Assembly: GCA_002067705.1 (NCBI GenBank)
Contig: MVRL01000089.1
Location: 51,209 to 115,208 of the forward strand
DNA: 64,000 nt
Reading direction: 5' to 3'
Origin: Methanosaeta sp. PtaU1.Bin112
GTDB lineage: Archaea > Halobacteriota > Methanosarcinia > Methanotrichales > Methanotrichaceae
How positions within the stretch are numbered: the first letter of the stretch is position 1; the number at the start of each line of letters is the position of its first letter. Positions 1 to 8,417 of this stretch are shown in pieces. The notes beneath the pieces were generated by a model, which ran no database searches, had not been told where the DNA came from, and worked only from the letters and a program-made list of their open reading frames with translations. A program made the translations under genes and the position numbers.

Positions 1-1033
1 TCAGCTCCTCAGTCAGGCTCTCTCGCAGCAGGGGATCATTGCAGAGCACCTCCACCGCCTGATGCCTGCGGTCGATCATATCCTGGACGAGAAGCGGCAT
101 CTGAATCCAGCGGGAGAGGGTGCGTGCTCCCATTGGGGTCTTGGTCCGGGAGAGAAACTCCAGTAGGGTCCCCCTCCGGGAGCGGTCCCTGATGTTCCTC
201 ACGATCTCAAGATTGCGCAGGGTAACATCATCCAGTACCATGAACTCGGCTGTCGAGTAGAAAGCGATCTCGTTCAGATGCCCCAGAGCATCGAAATGGG
301 TGGAGTGCAGATAGCTGAGAATCGCTCCGCAGGCCCGCGCCGCAAGGGGCCGGTCGGCAAGGCGCATCCGCTCCTTCCCGTCCGGACCGAAGCGGCTTTC
401 CAGGGCGGCGGAGGTCCTCTCCTCTGAGAATGCCGCCTCATCCAGGATCTGAAGCGAGCCGGCGGGCGCGGCCAGAGGAAAGGCAGCGATGCACTCCGCT
501 GGCCGGAATTTAGCCATCTCGGAAGATAGCCGCTCTGCGGCAATCTCCGTGGTCAAAAACTCTCCAGTGGATACATCCACAAATGCGAGCCCTATCCTTT
601 CGCCTTCTTCCAGAGCCCTGCCATCATCTTTGTCTTTTGCCACGGCAGCGAGAAAGTTGTTGCAGGACTCGTCGAGCATGGCCGGCTCAATTACCGTTCC
701 CGGTGTCACCACGCGGGTGATCTGCCTCTTCACCAGCCCCCGGGCCAGCTTGGGGTCCTCCATCTGGTCGCAGATGGCGACCTTGTGTCCGGCGCGGATC
801 AGCTTGGCCAGGTAGACCTCCAGGGCATGATAGGGAACGCCTGCCAGAGGGATCTTATTGCCTTCGTCGTCCTTCTGGCGGGAGGTAAGGGTGATGTTCA
901 GGTCGCGGGCGACGACTATGGCATCCTCGGCAAAGGTCTCATAAAAGTCGCCCACTCGAAATAGGAGCAATGCATCCGGGTACTGCTTCTTTTCCCGATA
1001 ATACTGCTCCATGAGGGGAGAGAGCTTGGACAT
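1..1033 (-). CDS. mutS: DNA mismatch repair protein MutS (5' part, cut by window edge)
   Basis: The N-terminal 344 codons of a MutS protein are read here; the rest lies beyond base 1. The start ATG is at 1033. The first ~115 residues carry the mismatch-recognition domain, including the GDFYETFAEDA stretch with the Phe-x-Glu motif that wedges into mismatched DNA, followed by the connector domain and the start of the lever domain (around SRWIQMPLLVQDMIDRR). The ATPase domain is outside the window. MutS finds mispaired bases and starts repair; it is patchy in archaea and is usually regarded as acquired from bacteria, so presence in a methanogen is normal but not universal. A MutL partner would be expected nearby to the left, which cannot be seen. 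The identification rests on direct translation and is firm. Confidence 0.93.
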   Translation of the reverse strand, partial: MSKLSPLMEQYYREKKQYPDALLLFRVGDFYETFAEDAIVVARDLNITLTSRQKDDEGNKIPLAGVPYHALEVYLAKLIRAGHKVAICDQMEDPKLARGLVKRQITRVVTPGTVIEPAMLDESCNNFLAAVAKDKDDGRALEEGERIGLAFVDVSTGEFLTTEIAAERLSSEMAKFRPAECIAAFPLAAPAGSLQILDEAAFSEERTSAALESRFGPDGKERMRLADRPLAARACGAILSYLHSTHFDALGHLNEIAFYSTAEFMVLDDVTLRNLEIVRNIRDRSRRGTLLEFLSRTKTPMGARTLSRWIQMPLLVQDMIDRRHQAVEVLCNDPLLRESLTEEL

Positions 1034-1136
1034 AATCTTCTTCAGTTCGTGCGTCTCCGGTCATATCGCTTTCGGTGCTGTTTGCCGTCTCACTTGAAAT
1101 ATGGTTACAAAGTTGGCAGCCGCAAAGGACATTGAC

Positions 1137-1170
1137 TAAAAAGATTTGTAAGTGCCGTTTGCAGGCACTT
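1137..1170 (-). terminator. Hairpin plus T-run after the 1186-1905 gene
   Basis: A perfect 7-bp stem (AAGTGCC at 1150-1156 with GGCACTT at 1164-1170, 7-nt loop) lies 16 bases beyond the stop codon of the minus-strand gene. On that strand it is followed by ACAAATCTTTTT. This looks like a transcription terminator. Archaeal termination depends mainly on the T-run, so the hairpin may be secondary. Confidence 0.5.
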
Positions 1171-1185
1171 GATTTTCATGATTAA

Positions 1186-1905
1186 CTAAGCGGTCTTCTC
1201 GCCCTCGGCGCTTCCCGTCCAGGAGTCGCTGCCCGAGGAATATGCCTGGTACTCTCCGCTGGCCGAGCCCTCGCTCAGATCCAGCTTGAGCTTGTAGAGG
1301 CTGATGGTGCCCAGGGAGACCACATTCAGATCCAGAGCAGAATCCGCAACGCTTCCTGATGCGGTCACATCAAGGGTGCTCTCGCCCTCTTTGATCTTGC
1401 CGGCTCCAAAGACATCATTTCCCTTCTGGAAGAGGATGACGGCCAGATCTCTCTCTGCGCTGTCACTGAGCACAAAATACCAGCTTCCTTCAACGCCTGC
1501 GACCTCGGGCTCTTCAGCCTGAGCAGGGGGCAGCTCAGTATCGGTGGCCGTGGATGTTGCAGAGGCGGTTGTTGTCTCTCCAGTGGCCGTGCTGGTTGCA
1601 GTTGTGCTGGTCTCTGCCTCTTGGCTGGCTGCCTCTGCTTGAGACCTGGATTCCTTGGCGCTGCTGCCACCACCAGTCAGTGTGCTGGGCATGGTCCAGT
1701 CCAGTGAACTCTTATTCTTTTCCAGCTCTCTCTGTGCCTGGGGTGTCGCAGCAAAGCCGGTCGGATTCGTATATACGGTTACCTCTCCAGAACTCAACAT
1801 TTCAGTTGCGTTATAGCTGGGATTGGCCCAGTCGACGCAAAGAGCGGTCAAGGACAGGAAAGCGATAAAAAGCAATAATGATAAAATGATGATTTTGAGT
1901 CTCAT
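1186..1905 (-). CDS. Secreted protein with Ser/Thr/Ala linker, paralogue of the next gene
   Basis: A 239-residue protein. Residues 1-24 form a signal peptide (MRLKIIILSLLLFIAFLSL then TALCVDW). Residues ~75-130 are a low-complexity Ser/Thr/Ala/Glu linker, a likely O-glycosylated or extended spacer. The last ~100 residues form a compact domain with the pattern WYFVLSDS...NDVFGAGKI...LDLNVVSLG...YKLKLDLSEG...GEYQAYS...WTGSAEG. The same pattern ends the neighbouring 2111-2677 product, so the two are tandem paralogues. Repeating hydrophobic/polar alternation suggests a beta-sandwich, but I do not recognise a named family. It is exported and probably faces the sheath or cell surface. Transcribed toward mutS with a hairpin terminator behind it. 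Confidence 0.7.
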   Translation of the reverse strand: MRLKIIILSLLLFIAFLSLTALCVDWANPSYNATEMLSSGEVTVYTNPTGFAATPQAQRELEKNKSSLDWTMPSTLTGGGSSAKESRSQAEAASQEAETSTTATSTATGETTTASATSTATDTELPPAQAEEPEVAGVEGSWYFVLSDSAERDLAVILFQKGNDVFGAGKIKEGESTLDVTASGSVADSALDLNVVSLGTISLYKLKLDLSEGSASGEYQAYSSGSDSWTGSAEGEKTA

Positions 1906-2110
1906 GTCGTATCTACCTTGCCTTCTTAGGAATGGTCTTTTTCAGTCATCATGAATGGATGCGCTTCGGATGATTGGCCCGGCATCTCTTCAATTCTGCT
2001 GCCATTCTCGCTCCAATGAATTTTATTAGTTGATAAGCTTGATGGTTGTACGACAAACAACGATTTATTATTAAAATTATATAAAGTATTGTTTAAAAAA
2101 TAAATTGAAT

Positions 2111-2677
2111 CTAATTGATCTTTCCCATGGCGATTCCTTTCCAGGGCACATAACTGACACTGTAACCATGATAGTCGCCAGAGATCGATTTGCCGTTCAT
2201 GGTCAGGGATAGACGGAAGAGCGTTAAGTCATCAGAGATGATGTCCAGATTCAGCTTATTGCCGGTGATGGTTCCGGTTGCCATGACACTTTGAGTGTTA
2301 ATCCCTATTGCAATTGTTCCCTTGCCGAATACAGCATCGTTCGACTGGTACATCTGCAGAGATACAGCCCGGTCAAGGGTATCCATCAGCTTCAGGCTCC
2401 AGGTGCTGGTGGGGCTGACAAGCCTCGCCTTGGGCTGGGTGGACTGCAAGCTGGCAATAGAGGTGGGCAGATTCTTTCCGGTTATCACCGGTGTGGCATT
2501 GCCTAACTGGTCCTGCGGACTCTGGCTGAATATCTCGCCACTCATGGTATTTTTTATGTCCTGCATGGCATGGTCACCGCTGCTGTCCAGCGGGTCTTCC
2601 TCGGCAACCGCAATAGCTGCCAGGAAAATGAGCATCAACATTCCAGCCAGAAATTTAATTTCAATATTTCTCGCCAT
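2111..2677 (-). CDS. Secreted protein, paralogue of the 1186-1905 product
   Basis: A 188-residue protein. I start it at the ATG at 2677 rather than the in-frame ATG at 2743, because GGAGG sits about 6 bases upstream of 2677 and the resulting N-terminus is a good signal peptide (FLAGMLMLIFLAAIAVAEE). The C-terminal ~95 residues match the neighbour's domain: WSLKLMD...NDAVFGKGTI...VMATGTI...LNLDIISDDLTLFRLSL...ISGDYHGYS...WKGIAMG. It lacks the long Ser/Thr linker of its paralogue. Function unknown; no catalytic motif is visible. A 205-bp AT-rich gap separates the two genes, so each may have its own promoter. Confidence 0.72.
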   Translation of the reverse strand: MARNIEIKFLAGMLMLIFLAAIAVAEEDPLDSSGDHAMQDIKNTMSGEIFSQSPQDQLGNATPVITGKNLPTSIASLQSTQPKARLVSPTSTWSLKLMDTLDRAVSLQMYQSNDAVFGKGTIAIGINTQSVMATGTITGNKLNLDIISDDLTLFRLSLTMNGKSISGDYHGYSVSYVPWKGIAMGKIN

Positions 2678-2829
2678 ATTTAACCTCCCTTCACTCCTTT
2701 GGTGATCGCAGTAATCATTCTGTGCACCAAAACTAACGAACATAAACCTGGCGCTTTATCCAGATGTTCATTCTGGCAAGAGCGGGAAAAAATAGAAACG
2801 AAGATCATCATCCGATAAAAAAGGCATTC

Positions 2830-4656
2830 TCAATCTGAGCTTGCCTTCTGCACCACGATCTTTTCGCCGACCTTCATGCGCTTGATGATCCTTTTGGCCA
2901 TCTCTGATGACTTGGCCACCCGGATATCGCCTCTTCTTCCCACGGTGGCCGTGAAGACCGGCTCCTCGCCTACGAAGACCTCCACGGATTCTCCGGACAT
3001 GCCTTCCAGCCAGATGATGAGATGCTTTGCTGTCTCTTCCACCTTGGGAGTTGCAAGAGGCGTTTCATCCTGAGTGCGCACATCGATATGCAATCCCAGG
3101 TTTTTCTCGATCTGATCGATATTCTTGCCGGCCTTGCCGATTACTCTCGCGGCTTCATCCTGGGGAACGTGGATGACTGCAGATGAGTCGGTGAGCATCT
3201 CCACCTGGAAGGGACCTCGCACATGATGCGATATCTCCTTCTCAATCTCGCGACTGGCCAGTCTCCATGATGGAGATGGCTTTCTGCCCTCTTTGGAGAC
3301 GGGCATCACCACTATCTGCTCGCCATAGGAGTATAGCTCATACTCATCTTGTCCTGTCTCAAAGTCCCTGACCACAATCACCGGCCTTGCCAGGTCCGCT
3401 TCTACCATGCCGGTGGGAACCTTGACCACAAACTCTACATCCATGACATTGGTGACCTCCCCTTTCTCTATGAAGACCACCGTGTCCACCACCTGAGGAA
3501 TCATGCCCATATCCACTCGACCGAGGAGGCGCTGCAAGGCATCTATGGCCTTGTTGGCATGCACCACGCCAATCATGCCCACGCCCGCCAGGCGCATATC
3601 TGCAAAGACCTGGAAATCGCGCGTCTTTCTGACCTCATCGTAGATGGTGTAGTCCGGCCTGACGAGGAGCAAGATATCTGCCGAGGCTTCCATGCTTCCT
3701 TCCAGCGGCCCATACTGAGTTATCTCGTCAGGAACCTGCAGATCGCGAGGCGATTCCAGGGTCTTGACCACATAGTTGCAGCTCAAGAGATACTCGGCAA
3801 CACCTGCGGCGAAGGTGGATTTTCCTGAACCCGGAGGGCCGGCGATGAGGATTCCCCTCTGACTCTCCTTCAGCCTCTCCTTGAGCATGCCGCTATGGCG
3901 GTAGGAGTCAAAGCTCACCTTGGCCACGGGCCGAACGGCTGTAATCTCCAGGCCATCAGAGAACGGGGGTTTGGCTATGGCGATTCTCATGGGGCCGAGC
4001 TGAATTACGGCCGCGCCAATCTTCTCCATCTCCACATAGCCTTCAGGATCGGCCTTTGTCCTCTCGTATATCTCACGAGAGAGGTCTCGCAGCTCTCTTT
4101 CCGACAGAGGCCGTTCACCCATACGAACCAGGGAGAAGTCTCCTACCCTGCCTCGTTTGGCCATGGGAATGGCACCTTCCTTGAGGTGCACGGAGAGGGT
4201 GTCTTCTGTGAAGTATTTCTCCAGGCTCAAGGGCTTGATAGCCTCTCGCTGCGGGCGGACGTACTCCACTTCCAGGCCCATCGCTTCGGCTACTCGGAAC
4301 TGAACCTGATCGCTGGTAAGGAAGGAGGCGCCAAGTTCCAGGGCTACATCCCGGATCATGGCGTCGATCTCCCCACCGCCGGCTAACTTGATCTGGTCCA
4401 AATTGGGCCTGATGCCCACATATTCCAGCTCGATTTTGCCACTCTTGGCAAGTTCAGAGAGCCTCCTTAGCTCCTCCAACCCTCTAAGACCGATATCTCT
4501 CCCATGATTGGCCTGAGCTTCCAGCTCGGCTACAACGGCTTCCGGTACTACTATCCTGCGGCCCTGAAGTTCGCCGGCTTTGATCTTGGCAGAGACTCTG
4601 CCATCAATTACCACGCTGGTATCTGGCACTAACGGTTGCGCCATCATCGGTAACAT
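2830..4656 (-). CDS. PIN domain-containing ATPase with KH domain (PINA-like)
   Basis: A 608-residue archaeal protein built as PIN domain (residues ~8-135, with acidic positions in VPDTSVVIDGR, GGGEIDAMIRD and TSDQ), a central VirB11/PilT-like P-loop ATPase (Walker A GPPGSGKST at ~273-281, later hexameric-ATPase motifs around RPDYTIYDEVRKTRDF and GVVHANKAIDAL), and a KH-type nucleic-acid-binding segment near residue 500 (VIGKAGKNIDQIEKNL). This order is that of PINA, a conserved archaeal hexameric ATPase that in Sulfolobus promotes Holliday-junction migration and works with the resolvase Hjc. DNA repair or recombination is therefore the likely role. Start could also be one of the ATGs at 4647 or 4644, which fit an AAAGG motif better. 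It follows the 4690-5373 gene by 33 bases and may share its transcript. Confidence 0.88.
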   Translation of the reverse strand: MLPMMAQPLVPDTSVVIDGRVSAKIKAGELQGRRIVVPEAVVAELEAQANHGRDIGLRGLEELRRLSELAKSGKIELEYVGIRPNLDQIKLAGGGEIDAMIRDVALELGASFLTSDQVQFRVAEAMGLEVEYVRPQREAIKPLSLEKYFTEDTLSVHLKEGAIPMAKRGRVGDFSLVRMGERPLSERELRDLSREIYERTKADPEGYVEMEKIGAAVIQLGPMRIAIAKPPFSDGLEITAVRPVAKVSFDSYRHSGMLKERLKESQRGILIAGPPGSGKSTFAAGVAEYLLSCNYVVKTLESPRDLQVPDEITQYGPLEGSMEASADILLLVRPDYTIYDEVRKTRDFQVFADMRLAGVGMIGVVHANKAIDALQRLLGRVDMGMIPQVVDTVVFIEKGEVTNVMDVEFVVKVPTGMVEADLARPVIVVRDFETGQDEYELYSYGEQIVVMPVSKEGRKPSPSWRLASREIEKEISHHVRGPFQVEMLTDSSAVIHVPQDEAARVIGKAGKNIDQIEKNLGLHIDVRTQDETPLATPKVEETAKHLIIWLEGMSGESVEVFVGEEPVFTATVGRRGDIRVAKSSEMAKRIIKRMKVGEKIVVQKASSD

Positions 4657-4689
4657 CCTTTAATCATCATTTATCATCTAGAATTCTAG

Positions 4690-5373
4690 CTAAAGATAGA
4701 CTATATCCATCTTTCGCTTTTCAGCTATCCATTCCAGCACATAGTCTATGTCCAGCAGCCTTCTGGTCTGTTGACTGGACTGCACCACTATGATCGGGCT
4801 GCTCTTCATGGCCTCGGTTATCTTAGCAGAAGCCACTGCTCCAAACCCTGGGTCCAGCCTTCTTAATATGTAGAGCCTTATATCGCTGCAGGCAAAGCCG
4901 TCATCGGTCCTGTGCCCAAGTTCGATGCAGACATTTCCCGGTGAGGATTGCAGCCGAAAGGCCACCGTATAGCTGGCAAATTTGCTTCGGTCATATAGCT
5001 TTCTCTCTTGAAACGCAGGGCGCAGATCTTCCTCCATTATGGCCGTGCCCAGAGCGATCAGATCATGGGAAGCCTGGCAGGTGTATTGGGAACATCCGGC
5101 CAGCTTGGAGGCGGAAAGGTTCTTCAGGGATGCCTCCTTGGCATGGCAGTATTCGTTTTCGTCCACTGCCCAGAAATCCCGGTTCAAAGGAAATGTGGCC
5201 GCTGCATAATTATCGCAGCCCTTGCACTTCATTCCTATGATAGTATCCTTATTTAGGAATGGCGCGATGCCCTCAAGGATGGTCAGAGCATCTGCAACGC
5301 GGAAATCCGCAGTTTGTCCCAGGTTCCTCTTGGCTTCTCGGACCGCAAAGAGTATTTCGTTCCTGTTGTCCAT
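4690..5373 (-). CDS. Conserved-looking protein of unknown function, Cys-rich N-terminal half
   Basis: A 227-residue soluble protein with no signal peptide. The N-terminal half holds several Cys and a His that could bind metal or an Fe-S cluster: MKCKGCDNY, EYCHAKEA, AGCSQYTCQASHD, then CIELGH and FACSD further on. The C-terminal part looks like an alpha/beta domain (SSPIIVVQSSQQTRRLLDIDYVLEWI). I do not recognise the family. It lies head to tail with the PINA-like gene (33-base gap) and is divergent from the por operon across a 167-base promoter region, which argues for a real, expressed gene. A metal-dependent nucleic-acid or redox role would be a guess only. Confidence 0.65.
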   Translation of the reverse strand: MDNRNEILFAVREAKRNLGQTADFRVADALTILEGIAPFLNKDTIIGMKCKGCDNYAAATFPLNRDFWAVDENEYCHAKEASLKNLSASKLAGCSQYTCQASHDLIALGTAIMEEDLRPAFQERKLYDRSKFASYTVAFRLQSSPGNVCIELGHRTDDGFACSDIRLYILRRLDPGFGAVASAKITEAMKSSPIIVVQSSQQTRRLLDIDYVLEWIAEKRKMDIVYL

Positions 5374-5469
5374 AGACTATTCCTTTTTCCCGCCTGGTGC
5401 TCTTGCCCGGGCGGATTGAACTAGGCTTTATGGAGAGCATCTTACATAAGAACTTGCCGTGGCTCCGAA

Positions 5470-5482
5470 AGAGATATATTTA
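5470..5482 (+). promoter_or_regulatory. TATA/BRE-like promoter of the por operon
   Basis: CGAAAG followed by AGATATATTTA resembles an archaeal BRE plus TATA box. With the usual ~25-base spacing transcription would begin near 5505, giving a leader of about 35 bases that includes the GGAGGT ribosome-binding site at 5529-5534. Confidence 0.5.
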
Positions 5483-5540
5483 CTCATCACTTTTTCGCGG
5501 AGAAGAGTAGATAAAAGCGCGAGTTACTGGAGGTCAGCCC

Positions 5541-6077
5541 TTGAAAGAGATACGTTTACATGGTCGTGGTGGCCAGGGATCCGTCACTGCTGCCGAAATA
5601 ATCGCCGTTGCTGCTTTTGAGGACAAAAGGTTCTCACAGGCATTTCCGGCCTTTGGTGTGGAACGCAGAGGTGCGCCGGTCATGGCCTTTGCCAGGATTG
5701 CCGACAAACCCATCCGGGTCAGAAGTCAGATCTACGAGCCGGATTATGTCATTGTGCAGGATGTTACTCTGCTCGATGTGGTGGATGTGGCCGCGGGACT
5801 GAAACCGACCGGGAAGATAATAATAAATACAGATCGGCCCAGGGAGGGACTCAATCTGAAGACCGATGCCGAGGTCATAACCATCGACGCCACCAAGATC
5901 GCTATGGAGATTCTGAAGCGGCCTATTGTCAACACCACCATGCTGGGAGCATTTTGCGGAGCGAGCAGAGAGGTCGGTCTGGAGAGCTTGAACAAGGCCA
6001 TTTCAGAGCGCTTCAAAGGGGAGCTGGGCAAGAAGAACCTGCTCGCCATTAAAACTGCCTTCGAGAGGGTATCTTAA
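5541..6077 (+). CDS. porG: Pyruvate:ferredoxin oxidoreductase, gamma subunit
   Basis: A 178-residue gamma subunit of the four-subunit archaeal 2-oxoacid:ferredoxin oxidoreductase, which interconverts pyruvate + CoA + oxidised ferredoxin with acetyl-CoA + CO2 + reduced ferredoxin. The family signature [15 protein letters not shown] is at the N-terminus, followed by [13 protein letters not shown], both typical of POR gamma. The start is TTG at 5541, fixed by GGAGGT 6 bases upstream. The stop overlaps the next ATG by one base (TAATG), so translation is probably coupled to porD. In an acetate-using methanogen the enzyme runs mainly toward pyruvate for biosynthesis. Confidence 0.93.
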   Translation: MKEIRLHGRGGQGSVTAAEIIAVAAFEDKRFSQAFPAFGVERRGAPVMAFARIADKPIRVRSQIYEPDYVIVQDVTLLDVVDVAAGLKPTGKIIINTDRPREGLNLKTDAEVITIDATKIAMEILKRPIVNTTMLGAFCGASREVGLESLNKAISERFKGELGKKNLLAIKTAFERVS

Positions 6078-6334
6078 TGGCAATAAAAGCCGGAAGTTTA
6101 GTGGACGCCTGCAGCACTCGCATAACAAAGACGGGTGCCTGGCGTACGTTTGTGCCCCAATTCGATCACGATAAATGCATAAAATGCAGCCTCTGTGAGA
6201 TTTACTGTCCGGAAGGCTGCATCCACCAGGTGGATGGACTGTTTGTCCCCGATCTGGACTACTGCAAAGGTTGCAGCGTGTGTGCTAACGAATGCCCACG
6301 CATGGCGATTACAATGGTCTTGGAGGAGAAGTGA
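6077..6334 (+). CDS. porD: Pyruvate:ferredoxin oxidoreductase, delta (ferredoxin) subunit
   Basis: An 85-residue 2[4Fe-4S] ferredoxin-type subunit. The two cluster motifs are visible as CIKCSLCEIYCPEGC and CKGCSVCANECP. It carries electrons between the TPP site in PorB and external ferredoxin. It sits between porG and porA, overlapping porG by one base and porA by the ATGA at 6331-6334 region (TGA at 6332-6334, ATG from 6334), the standard compact por gene arrangement. A Shine-Dalgarno-like GGAGGAG for porA is embedded in its last codons. Confidence 0.94.
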   Translation: MAIKAGSLVDACSTRITKTGAWRTFVPQFDHDKCIKCSLCEIYCPEGCIHQVDGLFVPDLDYCKGCSVCANECPRMAITMVLEEK

Positions 6335-7527
6335 TGAGCGGGAAGACTGCTAATATGAAGGTGGTAGAGGGCTCTTATGCGGTGGCCCATGCGGTCATGT
6401 GCTGCCGACCGGATGTGATCTCTGCCTATCCAATTACGCCCCAGACTCACATCGTTGAGAACCTCTCTCAGATGGTGGCGGATGGCGAGCTTAACAGCAA
6501 ATTTTTAACTGTGGATTCCGAGTTCTCGGCCCTGTCCGTTTTAGTTGGAGTTTGCGCAGCAGGCGGCAGAGGCTACTCCTCAACCACAAGCCAGGGTCTG
6601 GCCCTGATGAATGAGGTCTTGTACAACGTCTCCGGCATGAGGCTGCCCATTGTCATGAATGTGGCCAACCGGGCTATTGGTGCGCCTCTTAACATCTGGA
6701 ACGATCAGCAGGATTCCATTGGCGCTCGCGACGTAGGATGGCTGCAGATCTATTGCGAGGATGTTCAGGAGGCAGTGGACGCCACGCTGCAGGCCTACAA
6801 GATCGCAGAGGACAAAGAGATAAGAATGCCCGCCATGGTCTGCATGGACGGATTCGTCTTAACACATGTCTACGAGCCGGTAGAGCTTCTGGACAAGGAA
6901 AAGGCCAGGGACTTTCTGCCTGATTTCCAGCCGGACAATATCCTGGATCCTGCTCATCCCAAGACCTTTGGAGCCTTTGCAGATCCATCTGCATTCACGG
7001 AGTTCCGATACCAGCAATTCGAGGCCCAGCAAAAGTCAATGGCCAAGATCGAGAAGGTCGCTCGCGAGTTTGAGGAGGTATTTGGAAGGTATTACGGCGG
7101 GCTTTTGGACGGCTACTACCTGGATGACGCGGAGATAGTGATCGTATCATTGGGCTCGGTCGTTGGCACCATCAAGGATGCCGTCGATGCCATGCGCGCG
7201 GAGGGAAAGAAGGTCGGACTGCTCAAGCTAAGATGCTATCGGCCGTTCCCGGTTCAGGCTCTGCGAAAGGCCTTGAAAGAGGCAAGTGTGATCGCTGTTA
7301 TCGAGAAAGATGTCACTATCGGATGCGAAGCCGGACTGGTTACCGACCTCAAGGCTTCATTCTACAACAGCAATATCCGGACGCCAATTATCGGATTTGC
7401 AGCAGGTCTCGGCGGTCGCGATATCACCATCAAAGACATCAGAAATATAGTTGCCAAGGCAGAAGCTGCCCGCAAGGGACAGCAGCCCGAGTTTGAATTC
7501 CTGAATCTGAGGACGGAGATCCTTTAG
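6334..7527 (+). CDS. porA: Pyruvate:ferredoxin oxidoreductase, alpha subunit
   Basis: A 397-residue alpha subunit. I start it at ATG 6334 (MSGKTANMKVVEGSYAVA), not at the upstream in-frame ATG 6292, because GGAGGAG at 6322-6328 precedes it and the shorter form matches family length. Diagnostic segments are SAYPITPQT, STTSQGLALMNE, and the domain II region EIVIVSLGSVVGTIKDAVD. It forms the pyrimidine-binding side of the TPP site with PorB. No interruption or unusual residue was seen. Third gene of the por cluster. Confidence 0.94.
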   Translation: MSGKTANMKVVEGSYAVAHAVMCCRPDVISAYPITPQTHIVENLSQMVADGELNSKFLTVDSEFSALSVLVGVCAAGGRGYSSTTSQGLALMNEVLYNVSGMRLPIVMNVANRAIGAPLNIWNDQQDSIGARDVGWLQIYCEDVQEAVDATLQAYKIAEDKEIRMPAMVCMDGFVLTHVYEPVELLDKEKARDFLPDFQPDNILDPAHPKTFGAFADPSAFTEFRYQQFEAQQKSMAKIEKVAREFEEVFGRYYGGLLDGYYLDDAEIVIVSLGSVVGTIKDAVDAMRAEGKKVGLLKLRCYRPFPVQALRKALKEASVIAVIEKDVTIGCEAGLVTDLKASFYNSNIRTPIIGFAAGLGGRDITIKDIRNIVAKAEAARKGQQPEFEFLNLRTEIL

Positions 7528-7539
7528 GAGCTGAGAAAA

Positions 7540-8415
7540 ATGGAAAAATCTTTGCTGGCACCTGGTCATAGGGCCTGTGCAGGATGCGCCATGCCTACCA
7601 CCATCAGGCTGGTGCTGGATGCCGCGGGACCCAATACCATTGTGGTTTCGCCCACTGGCTGCCTGGAGGTAACAACCACTCCCTTCCCGGAGAGCGCCTG
7701 GTGTGTTCCATGGATTCACTCCCTCTTCGAGAATGCTTCCGCAGTGGCCTCCGGCGTGGAGGTTATGCTGAAGAGACGGGGAAAAGACACCAATGTGATT
7801 GTCATCGCCGGAGATGGGAGCACCTTTGATATCGGCATGGGCTGCAACTCAGGCATGTTCGAGCGCGGCCATAAGGTTCTCTACGTCTGCTATGACAATG
7901 AGGCCTATATGAACACCGGCGTGCAGAGAAGCGGTTCCACGCCGTTTTGCGCACAGACTACTACTACCCCTCCGGGCAGCCAGAGCCAGGGAAATCCCCG
8001 CCCTAAAAAGGATATGCCTGCCATCGCTCTGGCCCACAAGGTTCCATACGTAGCTACCGCATCGGTCGCTTATCCTGTGGACCTGAGACGAAAGGTCAAG
8101 AAGGCTCTGCAGGCTAACGGACCATCATATATTCAGGTCAACGCGCCCTGCATCACCGGCTGGACCTTTGATGCCGGCACCATGATTGAGCTGGCCCGCC
8201 TGGCAGTGGAGACCGGCCTGTGGCCGCTCACCGAATACGAGAACGGAGAACTGACTGGCGTCAAGAAGGTGCGCCGTCCCAAGCCTGTGCAGGAGTATCT
8301 CAAGCTGCAGGGCCGCTACAAGCACCTCTTCAAGAAGACGGAATGCGCTGATAGCCTGGTACGGATTCAGGCCCTGGCAGATGCCAACATCGCCAGGTAC
8401 AGGCTGGTTGACTGA
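7540..8415 (+). CDS. porB: Pyruvate:ferredoxin oxidoreductase, beta (TPP-binding) subunit
   Basis: A 291-residue beta subunit that binds thiamine pyrophosphate and a proximal [4Fe-4S] cluster. The TPP motif runs from AGDGSTFDIG to NEAYMNTGVQRS; cluster cysteines include those of CAGCAMP, the C of GCLEVTTT and a late one near NAPC. Start at ATG 7540, 12 bases after porA. The presence of a complete GDAB set with pyruvate-type sequences favours pyruvate over ketoisovalerate or 2-oxoglutarate as substrate, although subfamily assignment by eye is not absolute. Followed after 2 bases by purO, so the operon continues. Confidence 0.93.
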   Translation: MEKSLLAPGHRACAGCAMPTTIRLVLDAAGPNTIVVSPTGCLEVTTTPFPESAWCVPWIHSLFENASAVASGVEVMLKRRGKDTNVIVIAGDGSTFDIGMGCNSGMFERGHKVLYVCYDNEAYMNTGVQRSGSTPFCAQTTTTPPGSQSQGNPRPKKDMPAIALAHKVPYVATASVAYPVDLRRKVKKALQANGPSYIQVNAPCITGWTFDAGTMIELARLAVETGLWPLTEYENGELTGVKKVRRPKPVQEYLKLQGRYKHLFKKTECADSLVRIQALADANIARYRLVD

Positions 8416-8417
8416 AT

